In this document: piece by piece, positions 1 to 6,532 of the stretch
How positions within the stretch are numbered: the stretch's first letter is position 1
Layout of the letters: the number at the start of each line of letters is the position of its first letter
Assembly: GCA_021847855.1 (NCBI GenBank)
Contig: JAJZOT010000016.1
Location: 1-11,985, forward strand
Reading direction: 5' to 3'
Length of the DNA: 11,985 nt
Source: Thermoplasmata archaeon
GTDB taxonomy: Archaea; Thermoplasmatota; Thermoplasmata; Thermoplasmatales; Thermoplasmataceae
Position numbers and translations under genes: made by a program
The notes under the pieces: generated by a model
What the model was told of the DNA's origin: nothing
The model's input: the letters and a program-made list of their open reading frames with translations, nothing else
Database searches by the model: none

Positions 1-1
1 G

Positions 2-763
2 CTTGAAAATCTTGGAATTAGGACAATACTGCTATTCGGGATACCAAAGGAAAAGGATTCAACAGGTTCCTCCTCTTTTGACCCTAACGGTGTGGTTCAG
101 AAAGCCCTGAAGATTTGCGATGAAACTTCCAGACTGACAAGCATTGCTGATCTTTGCCTCTGCGAATATACCGATCACGGTCATTGCGGGTTGATGGTAA
201 ACGGCAGGGTGGATAATGACTCAACACTGGAAGTCTACGGTAAGATAGCAATCTCATATGCAGAGGCGGGTGCAGACATCGTCGCACCTAGCGGAATGAT
301 GGACGGCCAGGTTTCAGCAATCAGATCTGCACTTGATACTGGTAATTTCAGGGAAACCTTAATAATGTCATATTCTTCAAAATTTGCCTCAACTTTATAT
401 GGACCTTTCAGGGATGCTGCCGGATCCTCGCCGAAGTTTGGAGATAGAAAAGGATATCAGATGGATTATAGGAATTACAGGCAATCGCTAAAGGAAGTAG
501 AACTAGACGAACAGGAGGGGGCAGACATATTGATGGTAAAACCCTCACTGTTTTATCTGGATATAGTTACAAAAGTTAGGGAAAGAACAAACCTGCCGCT
601 AGCTGTCTACAGCGTAAGTGCCGAATATACCATGATAAAGAATGCGGTGGACATGGGCCTTGTTCAGAAGGAAATAATAGAGGAGTCTCTGGTGGCACCG
701 TTCCGGGCAGGAGCAGATCTTCTTATAACATATTTTGCTGAATCATATGCAAATGAATTTTGA
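2..763 (+). CDS. hemB: Delta-aminolevulinic acid dehydratase (porphobilinogen synthase), 5'-truncated by the window
   Basis: This cytosolic enzyme condenses two 5-aminolevulinate molecules to porphobilinogen, the first common step of tetrapyrrole (heme) synthesis. The reading frame is open from base 2, so 253 residues are visible; the family is usually about 320-335 residues, so roughly 70 N-terminal residues lie outside the window. The family block FGIPKEKDSTGSS...DPNGVVQKA is present at the left edge. The zinc-binding Cys triad CxCx7C has its codons at 155, 161 and 185, in the context LCLCEYTDHGHC. Both active-site lysines are present: SSKFAS (codon 380-382) and the Schiff-base lysine in MVKP (codon 539-541). 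The family block YGPFRDA is also intact. A GTG at position 92 is an internal Val, not the start, because conserved residues continue upstream of it. The 121-bp gap downstream holds a promoter for the next gene, so cotranscription with it is not required. Confidence 0.96.
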   Translation, partial: LENLGIRTILLFGIPKEKDSTGSSSFDPNGVVQKALKICDETSRLTSIADLCLCEYTDHGHCGLMVNGRVDNDSTLEVYGKIAISYAEAGADIVAPSGMMDGQVSAIRSALDTGNFRETLIMSYSSKFASTLYGPFRDAAGSSPKFGDRKGYQMDYRNYRQSLKEVELDEQEGADILMVKPSLFYLDIVTKVRERTNLPLAVYSVSAEYTMIKNAVDMGLVQKEIIEESLVAPFRAGADLLITYFAESYANEF

Positions 764-838
764 GTTTATATTACAATAAGGAAGGAAATTTTTGATTGCA
801 GTAAAGAGATTTAGAATAAACCTAATCCTGCGTATTTC

Positions 839-850
839 AAAATAATTATC
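839..850 (+). promoter_or_regulatory. Possible TATA element for the peroxiredoxin gene
   Basis: The AT-rich stretch AAAATAATTATC would place a transcription start near 870. That would give a short leader of about 15 nt containing the GGTGAT ribosome site. It does not match the sharper TTAAATACT elements found elsewhere in the window, so this is a weak call. Confidence 0.25.
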
Positions 851-873
851 TATCTGATACGTATATTGAAAAT

Positions 874-879
874 GGTGAT
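874..879 (+). promoter_or_regulatory. Ribosome binding site GGTGAT of the peroxiredoxin gene
   Basis: GGTGAT is an exact complement of the AUCACC part of the archaeal 16S rRNA 3' end. It lies 5 nt before the ATG at 885, which fixes that start. This gene therefore has a leader, unlike the two genes in this window that look leaderless. Confidence 0.7.
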
Positions 880-884
880 TTAAA

Positions 885-1496
885 ATGCCAGTATATCTTG
901 GAATGAAAGCGCCAGACTTTACGGTGAACACAACTAAAGGACCACTTGTTTTTTCCTCCTTAAAAGGAAAATGGGTACTTCTATTCTCACATCCAGCAGA
1001 CTTTACTCCTGTCTGCACAACTGAGTTTTTGGCCTTTACCGAAAGATATGAAGATTTTAAAAAATTAGGTGTTGAACTCATTGGACTTAGCGTTGACAGC
1101 ATATACAGCCATATAGCATGGCTAAGAGACATAAATGAACACTATGGTGTCAATGTCCCATTTCCGGTTATCGCTGATATAGAAAAAGAAGTCGCAAAGG
1201 CTTATAACCTATATGACGAAAAATCAGGTGTAACTGTCAGGGGCGTATTCATAATAGATCCAAATCAGGTTGTCAGGTGGATGATATATTATCCAGCGGA
1301 AACCGGCAGAAATATGGATGAAATACTTAGGGTTGTAAAAGCTCTTCAGTTCAACTGGGATAAAAAACTCGCGACACCGGCGAACTGGAAACCTGGGGAA
1401 GCAGGGATTGCCGCTGCACCTCTTACTCTTGAAGATAGTTTACAGAGAGACAAGGAAGGGGCTGAGCGCTGGTACCTGAAAAGAGTCAAACAATAA
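885..1496 (+). CDS. Peroxiredoxin, Prx6-like, with a single cysteine
   Basis: Thiol peroxidase that reduces hydrogen peroxide and organic hydroperoxides in the cytoplasm. The thioredoxin-fold AhpC/TSA domain covers residues 3-140. The active-site motif PxxxTxxC is P37, T41 and peroxidatic C44 in PADFTPVCTTEF, and R119 lies before the FIIDP strand. The C-terminal part (ATPANWKPGE, about residues 160-203) is the extension typical of the archaeal/Prx6 branch, and the length of 203 residues is a little short for it. C44 is the only cysteine in the protein, so there is no resolving cysteine and reduction must come from an external thiol. The start is supported by GGTGAT 5 nt upstream. The next gene begins only 12 bp downstream and may be cotranscribed. 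The family call is secure; the physiological reductant is unknown. Confidence 0.95.
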   Translation: MPVYLGMKAPDFTVNTTKGPLVFSSLKGKWVLLFSHPADFTPVCTTEFLAFTERYEDFKKLGVELIGLSVDSIYSHIAWLRDINEHYGVNVPFPVIADIEKEVAKAYNLYDEKSGVTVRGVFIIDPNQVVRWMIYYPAETGRNMDEILRVVKALQFNWDKKLATPANWKPGEAGIAAAPLTLEDSLQRDKEGAERWYLKRVKQ

Positions 1497-1500
1497 AAGG

Positions 1501-1519
1501 CACTCTAGATGACAGAGTG
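1501..1519 (+). promoter_or_regulatory. Small perfect hairpin between the peroxiredoxin gene and the next gene
   Basis: CACTCT and AGAGTG form a 6-bp perfect stem around a 7-nt loop (AGATGAC), 4 nt after the peroxiredoxin stop. The first possible ATG of the next gene (1509) lies in the loop. It could mark an RNA 3' end, affect initiation of the downstream gene, or be chance. No T-run follows it. Confidence 0.35.
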
Positions 1520-1847
1520 CATAATGTACAACATTGTACTTGGGGATTTTCATCCCTCTACTATCTGCGTTGAAAGATCAAAATTTAATGATTCACTGAA
1601 GGATATCATATCTCTAACGGATGTTGAAACCTCAACTGAGAGTCTTCAGGAGTACATTTCAAATTATGCCCGTACTGATGAGATCAAGCCGGACGATAAG
1701 ACAATTGGATTTGTGGTTTTCAATTTACAGAAGAAAGTTCTCTCAATCTCCCTCGCTGCCATCGATTTGGAGATGAGCGCAGTTATTTCCTCCTTAAAAG
1801 ATCAAATTCAGGAATTTGGATTCAAGGTCGAACTTGATCTGCCATAA
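1509..1847 (+). CDS. Hypothetical protein, 112 aa, family not recognised
   Basis: A small soluble protein without signal peptide or membrane segment. I do not recognise a family. It is acidic to neutral, has two cysteines (C4 and C20), and shows alternating strand-like (IGFVVFNL, KKVLSISLAAI) and helix-like stretches (SLQEYISNYA, MSAVISSLKDQIQEFGF), suggesting a compact alpha/beta fold. The start is uncertain. The ATG at 1509 lies in a hairpin loop and has no convincing ribosome site. The second ATG at 1524 (MYNIVLGDFHP) lies just after the hairpin and would give 107 residues. It follows the peroxiredoxin gene by 12 bp in the same direction, so cotranscription, and possibly a role linked to oxidative stress, is plausible but only inferred from position. 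Confidence 0.7.
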   Translation: MTECIMYNIVLGDFHPSTICVERSKFNDSLKDIISLTDVETSTESLQEYISNYARTDEIKPDDKTIGFVVFNLQKKVLSISLAAIDLEMSAVISSLKDQIQEFGFKVELDLP

Positions 1848-1915
1848 TAATTTATTATAAGACTATATTCGAAAACCAGGGTAATTTCAGGATTTAGATC
1901 GCATTATTACATATA

Positions 1916-1920
1916 TTTTT
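1916..1920 (+). terminator. Possible oligo-T transcription terminator
   Basis: TTTTT, preceded by an AT-rich stretch, lies about 70 bp after the stop of the 112-residue gene and before the promoter of the large surface protein. Archaeal RNA polymerase can terminate at such T tracts without a hairpin. Five Ts in AT-rich DNA is a weak signal on its own. Confidence 0.25.
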
Positions 1921-1965
1921 GCAAACATTTGCTTCCTCTCATCATTATTATTATTTAGGAAATGA

Positions 1966-1974
1966 TTAAATACT
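1966..1974 (+). promoter_or_regulatory. TATA-type promoter of the large surface protein gene
   Basis: TTAAATACT starts exactly 28 nt before the GTG at 1994, and the same nonamer sits exactly 28 nt before the tatA ATG. With the usual archaeal TATA-to-start-site distance of about 25 nt, transcription would begin at or next to the start codon, giving a leaderless mRNA. The purine-rich AGGAAATGA just upstream could be the TFB recognition element. Confidence 0.65.
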
Positions 1975-1993
1975 GAGTCATTATGCATCTGAA

Positions 1994-4900
1994 GTGGATT
2001 GTGTGAAACAATTTCTTAAATCTACACGGAAATACGTCCCTGTGTTCGTTGTTTTGATGTTTTTATTTTCAGGGTTTTATATTGTTGCTAATCTCAGCCA
2101 GCCCGGCAATACTGCAAATATATCACCTATAAACACCCCTTATGTGTCTTCTTCAAACTATGCAGTAACTTTTACAGAAACCGGATTGCCCAGCGGAATG
2201 AGCTGGGGAGTTCAGGTTGGTTCTTTCTATGTAAGCGGAAACACTTCATCTTTGTCAATTCAACTGCCCGACGGTTCTTACAGCTATTACGTCTTTGAGT
2301 CAGGTATTTCAGATTACCTGTATTCCGGATCAATATTGGTTTCTGGTAATGCAGTAAGCGAAAATTTTATTTTTTACAAGGTCAGCCTGCAAACTGACGT
2401 TGGCCCTGGCTCGGAATTATATATCCAAATTACAAATTCAACAGGTCTATCTATAACCTCTGTCATTACAAATGGTGAGAACCTCTACTTACCAAACGGA
2501 AACTATTCTTATTCCCTCGGTATTTGCAACATTACTGATACTCGTTGTTATCTGGCAGGGAGCGGTTATTTTTTAGTCAACTATTCCGGTTTAACAAAAA
2601 CATTTGCTTTTGACAGAATCTTATTTTCAACTTCCGGCCTACCTGTGGGTGTAAACGCTTCATGGGAGGTCTGCCTCTATAATGCTACAAATGAAATAAG
2701 GGCATCTTTGAGTACATATAACTCGTCTCTTTCATTTTACCTGCCCTCTGGGAATTATTCATACATTGCGAGCGTAAATGAAGCGGACTTCTATAGATCA
2801 GGTTATACTTACTTCTCCAGGGGTCATGTTAACACCTCGATCAGTTCAGTTGTTCCAAAATTTATCTTTAAAAATGTTGTGTTCACTTCTACTGACTTGC
2901 CATATGGTTCGTACTGGGGTATTAGTTTATACAACTTTTCCAATGGAACGTATTTTACTTTCCAGGTCAATTCTTCACTTTCAAAAATATCGGCATATCT
3001 TCCGTCAGGTTCATATCAGTATGAGAGCGCATTATTTTCTCCTTCGGATCTAAATTATCCATCCTATCAGAATTTTAGTTCCGTTGACCTCAATGCTTCC
3101 GGAAATACAGTCAAGACGGTTTCCTTCCATGGGGTTTATAATTTAACGTTCAATGCAAGTGGTTTACCTAGTGGGCAAAACTATAAGATAATTCTGAATC
3201 AACTTCCTTCTTTATATCTGTCGTCCTCTCACTCCATGAGTATATTTGTTCCGAACGGAAATTATACCTATACAGTTAGCAATAGCCAGGCGTCATTTTC
3301 CCCTACCTTTAGGGTCGATATAAATAACCAGTCTGCTGTTGTCAATCTTGTCTTCTATCCGCTTGAATTTAAGGTTAGCGGACCGCCTTCATATTTCTGT
3401 TGGGAGTCGGAGCTTTTCAATACTTCAAACTCTGTTCTCATTGGTTCTTCATTGACGGTTTTTAATAATTACACATATTACCTTCTTCCTGGAAATTATT
3501 CTTATAGATTTTCTGCATCGATAGACCAAACCTCAAGTTATCCGACAAATGACCTTATTAATGCAACCACTCCTGGAAAAGTATCAATTACTGATGGCCC
3601 CTACATACAGGATGTTTCATTTAACCCGGTTCCTGGATATTATTATCTTGCTTTGGATTTGGAATTTTCAAATTCGGCGTTCGTTTATTCTCTTTCACTG
3701 ACAAATAGGAGTGGTTATTTTGATAGTCATTATGATTTTTATATTTATTCGTCTGTAAATACAATAACTTTCATAGTACAAAATGGAACCTATAGTTACT
3801 ATTTGTCTACTTATTACAGTAATCACTATACAACTTTTTCAGGAAATATAGGTATAAATGGAATTACCAAAGTTAAAGTAATTAATTTCAACAGCCTGCT
3901 GAGCGCCTTTAATATTCATTTCCAGGAAACGGGGTTGCCGCATGGTGACAGATGGAGTGTCACTATCGACAATATATCACACAATTCCACATCTGATTCG
4001 ATAAATTTTGCCTTCAGCTATCCGCTTCCACTTTCCCAGAATTATCTTTCTTTCGTTGTAGTTGGACCTTCTGGCTTTTCGCCTTCTCCAGAACATGGAT
4101 GCATAAATGTCAATTATGGATCAGGGATTAACCTGAATGTATCATTCTCGAATTCCATAAATCCCCTGGGGCATGTGAGTTCCACAATACTGAGCAATAC
4201 TAATAGTGTTATGAATGGTATTTTTTATACTGACTGTAATTGTTATTGCAATCCAAACACCGGCGGAGTATATGTCATGACTACTGACCCAGGTAATAAT
4301 CTGGTATACTTTGTATCCTATCATAATAGGAATGAAATTTTATCACTTAATATATCATCTGAAGTTGTGAGACCAGTAGAACAGATAGGTTGCTGTCTTA
4401 ATTCTTTGGCGTATGATTCACAAAACGGCATGCTATATTTCGATGCTGGTTACATTATCGGCGAAATATCCACATCCAGCAATAATCTCATTCTTCAGCA
4501 ATCAAAGTTATCATTCTATACAAATGATCTCTTATACAACCCGTTAACTAATTTGCTGTATACATCTTCACCAGCCAACGGCAACATTAGCATATTCAAC
4601 GCCACGACATTAAAGATAACTGATTCTTTGAAAGCTTCAACAACTCCGAACACTGGCGCCGTAGAAAGCATGACGTATAATCCTGAAACCGGAGACTTAA
4701 TGATGAATTATTTAGATTCGTGCAGTTTAGGTGTTCTAAATACTAATAATAATTCCCTGTCATCCGTCAAACTGAATTTCTATCCTACTTCTATAACCTA
4801 TGACACATCAACCAATACGGTAGATGTTTTTGGCGTCAATTGTTCCGGCCATTCATTCACTGGTGTTTTTGAGTCCCTCAATGACAGAAATTATTCGGTG

Positions 4901-5287
4901 ATAAAGTTAGAAGATATACCGCAAATAGTCACTTCCTCTTATTTCGACTCTAACAATGGGTATCTTTACCTGGCCGGATATAATTCCACAAGTTATCTAT
5001 ATGATTACGGAAACGTGATGGTGATGAATGGACAGAACTATTCTTTATTGGGCACAATCACAGTTGCTTTAGATCCCACTGACATCATCTATGTTCCGGG
5101 CCATGATGTTCTTATTGTGTCCTCAGGATTATATGGGATATTATCTGTTGTTGAACTGCCGGGCCACACCTCGAGCAATATTGCTTTCATAATTATTCTT
5201 GGATCGATCGTTGCTGCGATCGTCATCGTCGGTTCTGTGACCGCTCTCATAATTTCAAGACGATCAAAACTGAAATCTGCCAAATGA
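1994..5287 (+). CDS. Large membrane-anchored surface protein with GLPxG-type repeats and a beta-propeller-like region
   Basis: A 1097-residue extracytoplasmic protein. A hydrophobic segment at residues 14-34 acts as Sec signal or anchor; there is no twin Arg. Residues 57 to about 729 hold roughly eight divergent repeats of 75-95 residues, each opening with variants of FTETGLPSG (F60, F211, F297, F386, F643) and mostly carrying a second motif like LPNGNYSY. Residues about 730-1058 show recurrent propeller-like strands (GGVYVMTTD, NGMLYFDAG, TNLLYTSSPANGNISIF), resembling NHL/YVTN-type blades. A single membrane helix (1063-1087) is followed by the basic tail RRSKLKSAK. By hand count there are about 38 N-glycosylation sequons. 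Cysteines cluster at 748, 750, 752, 800 and 801. The start is GTG at 1994, supported by the promoter 28 nt upstream; GTG at 2003 is the alternative. Similar repeats occur, from memory, in thermopsin-like and surface proteins of Thermoplasmatales. A role in adhesion or the cell envelope is inferred. Confidence 0.85.
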   Translation: MDCVKQFLKSTRKYVPVFVVLMFLFSGFYIVANLSQPGNTANISPINTPYVSSSNYAVTFTETGLPSGMSWGVQVGSFYVSGNTSSLSIQLPDGSYSYYVFESGISDYLYSGSILVSGNAVSENFIFYKVSLQTDVGPGSELYIQITNSTGLSITSVITNGENLYLPNGNYSYSLGICNITDTRCYLAGSGYFLVNYSGLTKTFAFDRILFSTSGLPVGVNASWEVCLYNATNEIRASLSTYNSSLSFYLPSGNYSYIASVNEADFYRSGYTYFSRGHVNTSISSVVPKFIFKNVVFTSTDLPYGSYWGISLYNFSNGTYFTFQVNSSLSKISAYLPSGSYQYESALFSPSDLNYPSYQNFSSVDLNASGNTVKTVSFHGVYNLTFNASGLPSGQNYKIILNQLPSLYLSSSHSMSIFVPNGNYTYTVSNSQASFSPTFRVDINNQSAVVNLVFYPLEFKVSGPPSYFCWESELFNTSNSVLIGSSLTVFNNYTYYLLPGNYSYRFSASIDQTSSYPTNDLINATTPGKVSITDGPYIQDVSFNPVPGYYYLALDLEFSNSAFVYSLSLTNRSGYFDSHYDFYIYSSVNTITFIVQNGTYSYYLSTYYSNHYTTFSGNIGINGITKVKVINFNSLLSAFNIHFQETGLPHGDRWSVTIDNISHNSTSDSINFAFSYPLPLSQNYLSFVVVGPSGFSPSPEHGCINVNYGSGINLNVSFSNSINPLGHVSSTILSNTNSVMNGIFYTDCNCYCNPNTGGVYVMTTDPGNNLVYFVSYHNRNEILSLNISSEVVRPVEQIGCCLNSLAYDSQNGMLYFDAGYIIGEISTSSNNLILQQSKLSFYTNDLLYNPLTNLLYTSSPANGNISIFNATTLKITDSLKASTTPNTGAVESMTYNPETGDLMMNYLDSCSLGVLNTNNNSLSSVKLNFYPTSITYDTSTNTVDVFGVNCSGHSFTGVFESLNDRNYSVIKLEDIPQIVTSSYFDSNNGYLYLAGYNSTSYLYDYGNVMVMNGQNYSLLGTITVALDPTDIIYVPGHDVLIVSSGLYGILSVVELPGHTSSNIAFIIILGSIVAAIVIVGSVTALIISRRSKLKSAK
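2162..4180 (+). repeat. Tandem divergent protein-level repeats (about eight units) within the surface protein
   Basis: Units begin near residues 57, 130, 210, 296, 383, 457, 546 and 640. Units 1, 3, 4, 5 and 8 retain a GLPxG/DLPxG motif followed by Trp or Tyr. Units 2, 6 and 7 have lost it but keep the closing GNYSY/GTYSY motif. There is no DNA-level identity between units, so the duplications are old. The pattern resembles beta-sandwich (PEGA-like or thermopsin-associated) modules; the fold is inferred. Confidence 0.7.
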
Positions 5288-5319
5288 TAGTATTCTGAAT
5301 AAAATGCAAGGCGAAAGTA

Positions 5320-5329
5320 TTTTTATTTT
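5320..5329 (+). terminator. Probable oligo-T terminator of the surface protein gene
   Basis: TTTTTATTTT starts 33 bp after the stop codon, in the non-template strand, and upstream of the tatA promoter. This is the form of intrinsic terminator used by archaeal RNA polymerase; no hairpin is apparent. Confidence 0.45.
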
Positions 5330-5398
5330 CTATAATTTGCTTTATTTATTCCGCAAAATGAGCATTATTTATCCTCAATTAAATGCTGTCTTTAAAAC

Positions 5399-5407
5399 TT
5401 AAATACT
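5399..5407 (+). promoter_or_regulatory. TATA-type promoter of tatA-tatC
   Basis: TTAAATACT starts 28 nt before the tatA ATG at 5427, with the A-rich TTTAAAAC directly upstream as a possible BRE. It is identical in sequence and distance to the element before the surface protein gene. There is no Shine-Dalgarno sequence before the ATG, which fits a leaderless tatAC mRNA. Confidence 0.7.
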
Positions 5408-5426
5408 ACTGTTTGATTAGTTAAAC

Positions 5427-5711
5427 ATGTTTGATTCACCAATCGAGTGGGCAATAATTGTTCTTGTGATTCTGGTCCTTTTTGGTACGAAAAAACTGCC
5501 GGAATTTGCCAGAAACATCGGAAGGGCCACAGGCGAGTTCACCCGGGGGAAAATGGACGTAGAGCGTGAGCTTAGGGCCTCAGCCTCTGCTTCGGCATCA
5601 TCATCAAATAAAAACGTTGCTGATGCAGCGAAGGCGCTTGGTATAGACACAGCAAATAAGGATGATGCGACGCTTAAAAATGAGATAGCAGAAAAACTCA
5701 AGACATCTTAA
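5427..5711 (+). CDS. tatA: Sec-independent translocase subunit TatA
   Basis: A membrane subunit that oligomerises to form or weaken the membrane for passage of folded, twin-arginine proteins. A single membrane helix (residues about 6-20, SPIEWAIIVLVILVLFG) has a polar Glu at position 7. The FG hinge (19-20) and an amphipathic helix with KKLPEFARNIGRATGEF follow. Then comes an Ala/Ser-rich linker (ASASASASSS, 51-60) and a charged C-terminal helix (ADAAKALGIDTANKDD onward). Its 94 residues are usual for TatA. No second TatA/B gene is in the window, so this may be a minimal TatA+TatC system. The start is supported by a promoter 28 nt upstream, with no ribosome site. Its stop overlaps the tatC start by 1 base (TAATG), indicating translational coupling. 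Folded Rieske- or cofactor-type proteins are likely cargo by family knowledge; none is encoded here. Confidence 0.95.
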   Translation: MFDSPIEWAIIVLVILVLFGTKKLPEFARNIGRATGEFTRGKMDVERELRASASASASSSNKNVADAAKALGIDTANKDDATLKNEIAEKLKTS

Positions 5712-6532
5712 TGGAATATGAAGGTTACCTTAACCTCTTTCTCTCACATCTTGACGAGCTCAGACTGAGGTTATTGAGGGTTCTCAAGGTTTTTTTTATT
5801 TTTTTTGCAATTTTCCTGATTTTTGACCTGAGGACAGTATCCTTCCTTGGTTTTAATTTTCCATTCTTATATCCGGATTTTTTTCATAATATTGGAGCTC
5901 AATTTTTCACTGCTATCGAACATCACGTTCTTACAAAAGGTTATGTTACAATAACACTGAATCCAACGGATGGTGTGGTTGCAGATTTTTACAGTGCCAT
6001 GTTTCTGAGTTTTGCCATGACACTGCCGTTAACAATTGACCAGATCGGGAAATTTGTCTCTCCAGGATTGAAAACAAATGAATCGCAGGCACTGAGATCC
6101 GTTGTGGTACCGGGTTCACTGCTCTTCATCTTGGGTTCATTTGTGGGGATATATTTCTTCTTGCCAGATCTTTTCAGGATCTTCTACCTTTATGATGTAG
6201 GGCTTGGAGCAGTGCCAGATCTAAGCATCAGTAAGCTTGTCTCGTTCATTTTTATTTATACGCTTATTTTTGGTCTTTCATTCGAGGTTCCAGTCTTCAT
6301 GGTGATGTTAAGCAGGTTCGGAGTCATCACAGCATCATACTGGAAAGAAAAATGGAGATATGCTGTTGTCGGCGCATTGCTTTTCGGCCTGATCCTGTCA
6401 CCCGGTGTGACCGGATTCACTATGATGGCTATGGCCATTCCCATGATACTCCTGTATTTCGCTGGCATCTATTTTGCCAGGAAGGCAGAATTAAAATACA
6501 GCACGGAAAAAGAAACGGTTGTGGATGCCTGA
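5711..6532 (+). CDS. tatC: Sec-independent translocase subunit TatC
   Basis: The multispanning subunit that recognises twin-arginine signal peptides and docks TatA. It has 273 residues and about six membrane helices. The cytoplasmic N-terminal signature HLDELRLRL is at residues 13-21. The loop block KFVSPGLKTNES (114-125) matches the family's FVxPGLxxxE region, and the FGLSFEVPV motif (187-195) carries the conserved Glu at 192. An extracytoplasmic segment of about 50 residues lies between helices 1 and 2 (residues about 45-92). It starts in a 1-base overlap with tatA, without its own ribosome site, so it probably depends on reinitiation. A T8-A-T8 tract lies early in the gene. Its TGA directly abuts the stop codon of the convergent 82-aa gene. 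Confidence 0.96.
   Translation: MEYEGYLNLFLSHLDELRLRLLRVLKVFFIFFAIFLIFDLRTVSFLGFNFPFLYPDFFHNIGAQFFTAIEHHVLTKGYVTITLNPTDGVVADFYSAMFLSFAMTLPLTIDQIGKFVSPGLKTNESQALRSVVVPGSLLFILGSFVGIYFFLPDLFRIFYLYDVGLGAVPDLSISKLVSFIFIYTLIFGLSFEVPVFMVMLSRFGVITASYWKEKWRYAVVGALLFGLILSPGVTGFTMMAMAIPMILLYFAGIYFARKAELKYSTEKETVVDA
5790..5806 (+). promoter_or_regulatory. T8-A-T8 tract inside the start of tatC, possible partial terminator
   Basis: Sixteen Ts interrupted by one A lie about 80 nt into tatC, coding for a Phe-rich part of the first membrane helix. Non-template oligo-T tracts are intrinsic terminators for archaeal RNA polymerase. Here the tract might reduce tatC transcripts relative to tatA. It could equally be simple coding for Phe. 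Confidence 0.3.
6507..6515 (-). terminator. Possible oligo-T terminator of the nuo operon, within the 3' end of tatC
   Basis: On the minus strand TTTCTTTTT occurs about 18 nt past the stop of the 82-aa gene. As the two convergent genes leave no intergenic space, termination of the nuo transcript has to take place inside tatC if it is local. Confidence 0.3.

Noticed and set aside
92..94. GTG as the start of a short hemB
   Set aside because: The frame is open upstream to the window edge and encodes the conserved FGIPKEKD block, so this GTG is an internal Val and the gene is cut only by the window.
743..1132. 129-codon open frame antisense to the peroxiredoxin gene
   Set aside because: It overlaps a well-supported gene on the other strand and its product has no recognisable features.
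1921..1932. GCAAAcaTTTGC palindrome, and a similar TTTGC/GCAAA pair at 5336-5357, as shared operators of the two TTAAATACT promoters
   Set aside because: The arms are only 5 bp, the spacers differ (2 versus 12 nt), the distance to the TATA element differs, and the surrounding DNA is AT-rich, so chance is likely.
1994..2100. The surface protein, next to tatAC, as a Tat substrate
   Set aside because: Its N-terminus (KQFLKSTRKYVPVF) has no twin-arginine motif. It looks like a Sec signal anchor, so the proximity is probably incidental.
5571..5620. Ala/Ser repeat in tatA as a slippage-prone or phase-variable repeat
   Set aside because: The codons vary (GCC, TCA, TCT, GCT, TCG, GCA), so there is no long DNA-level repeat.
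5417..5701. 94-codon open frame antisense to tatA
   Set aside because: It mirrors the coding bias of tatA, and its product is Ala/Ser-rich as a shadow of the Ala/Ser linker. It has no promoter or ribosome site.
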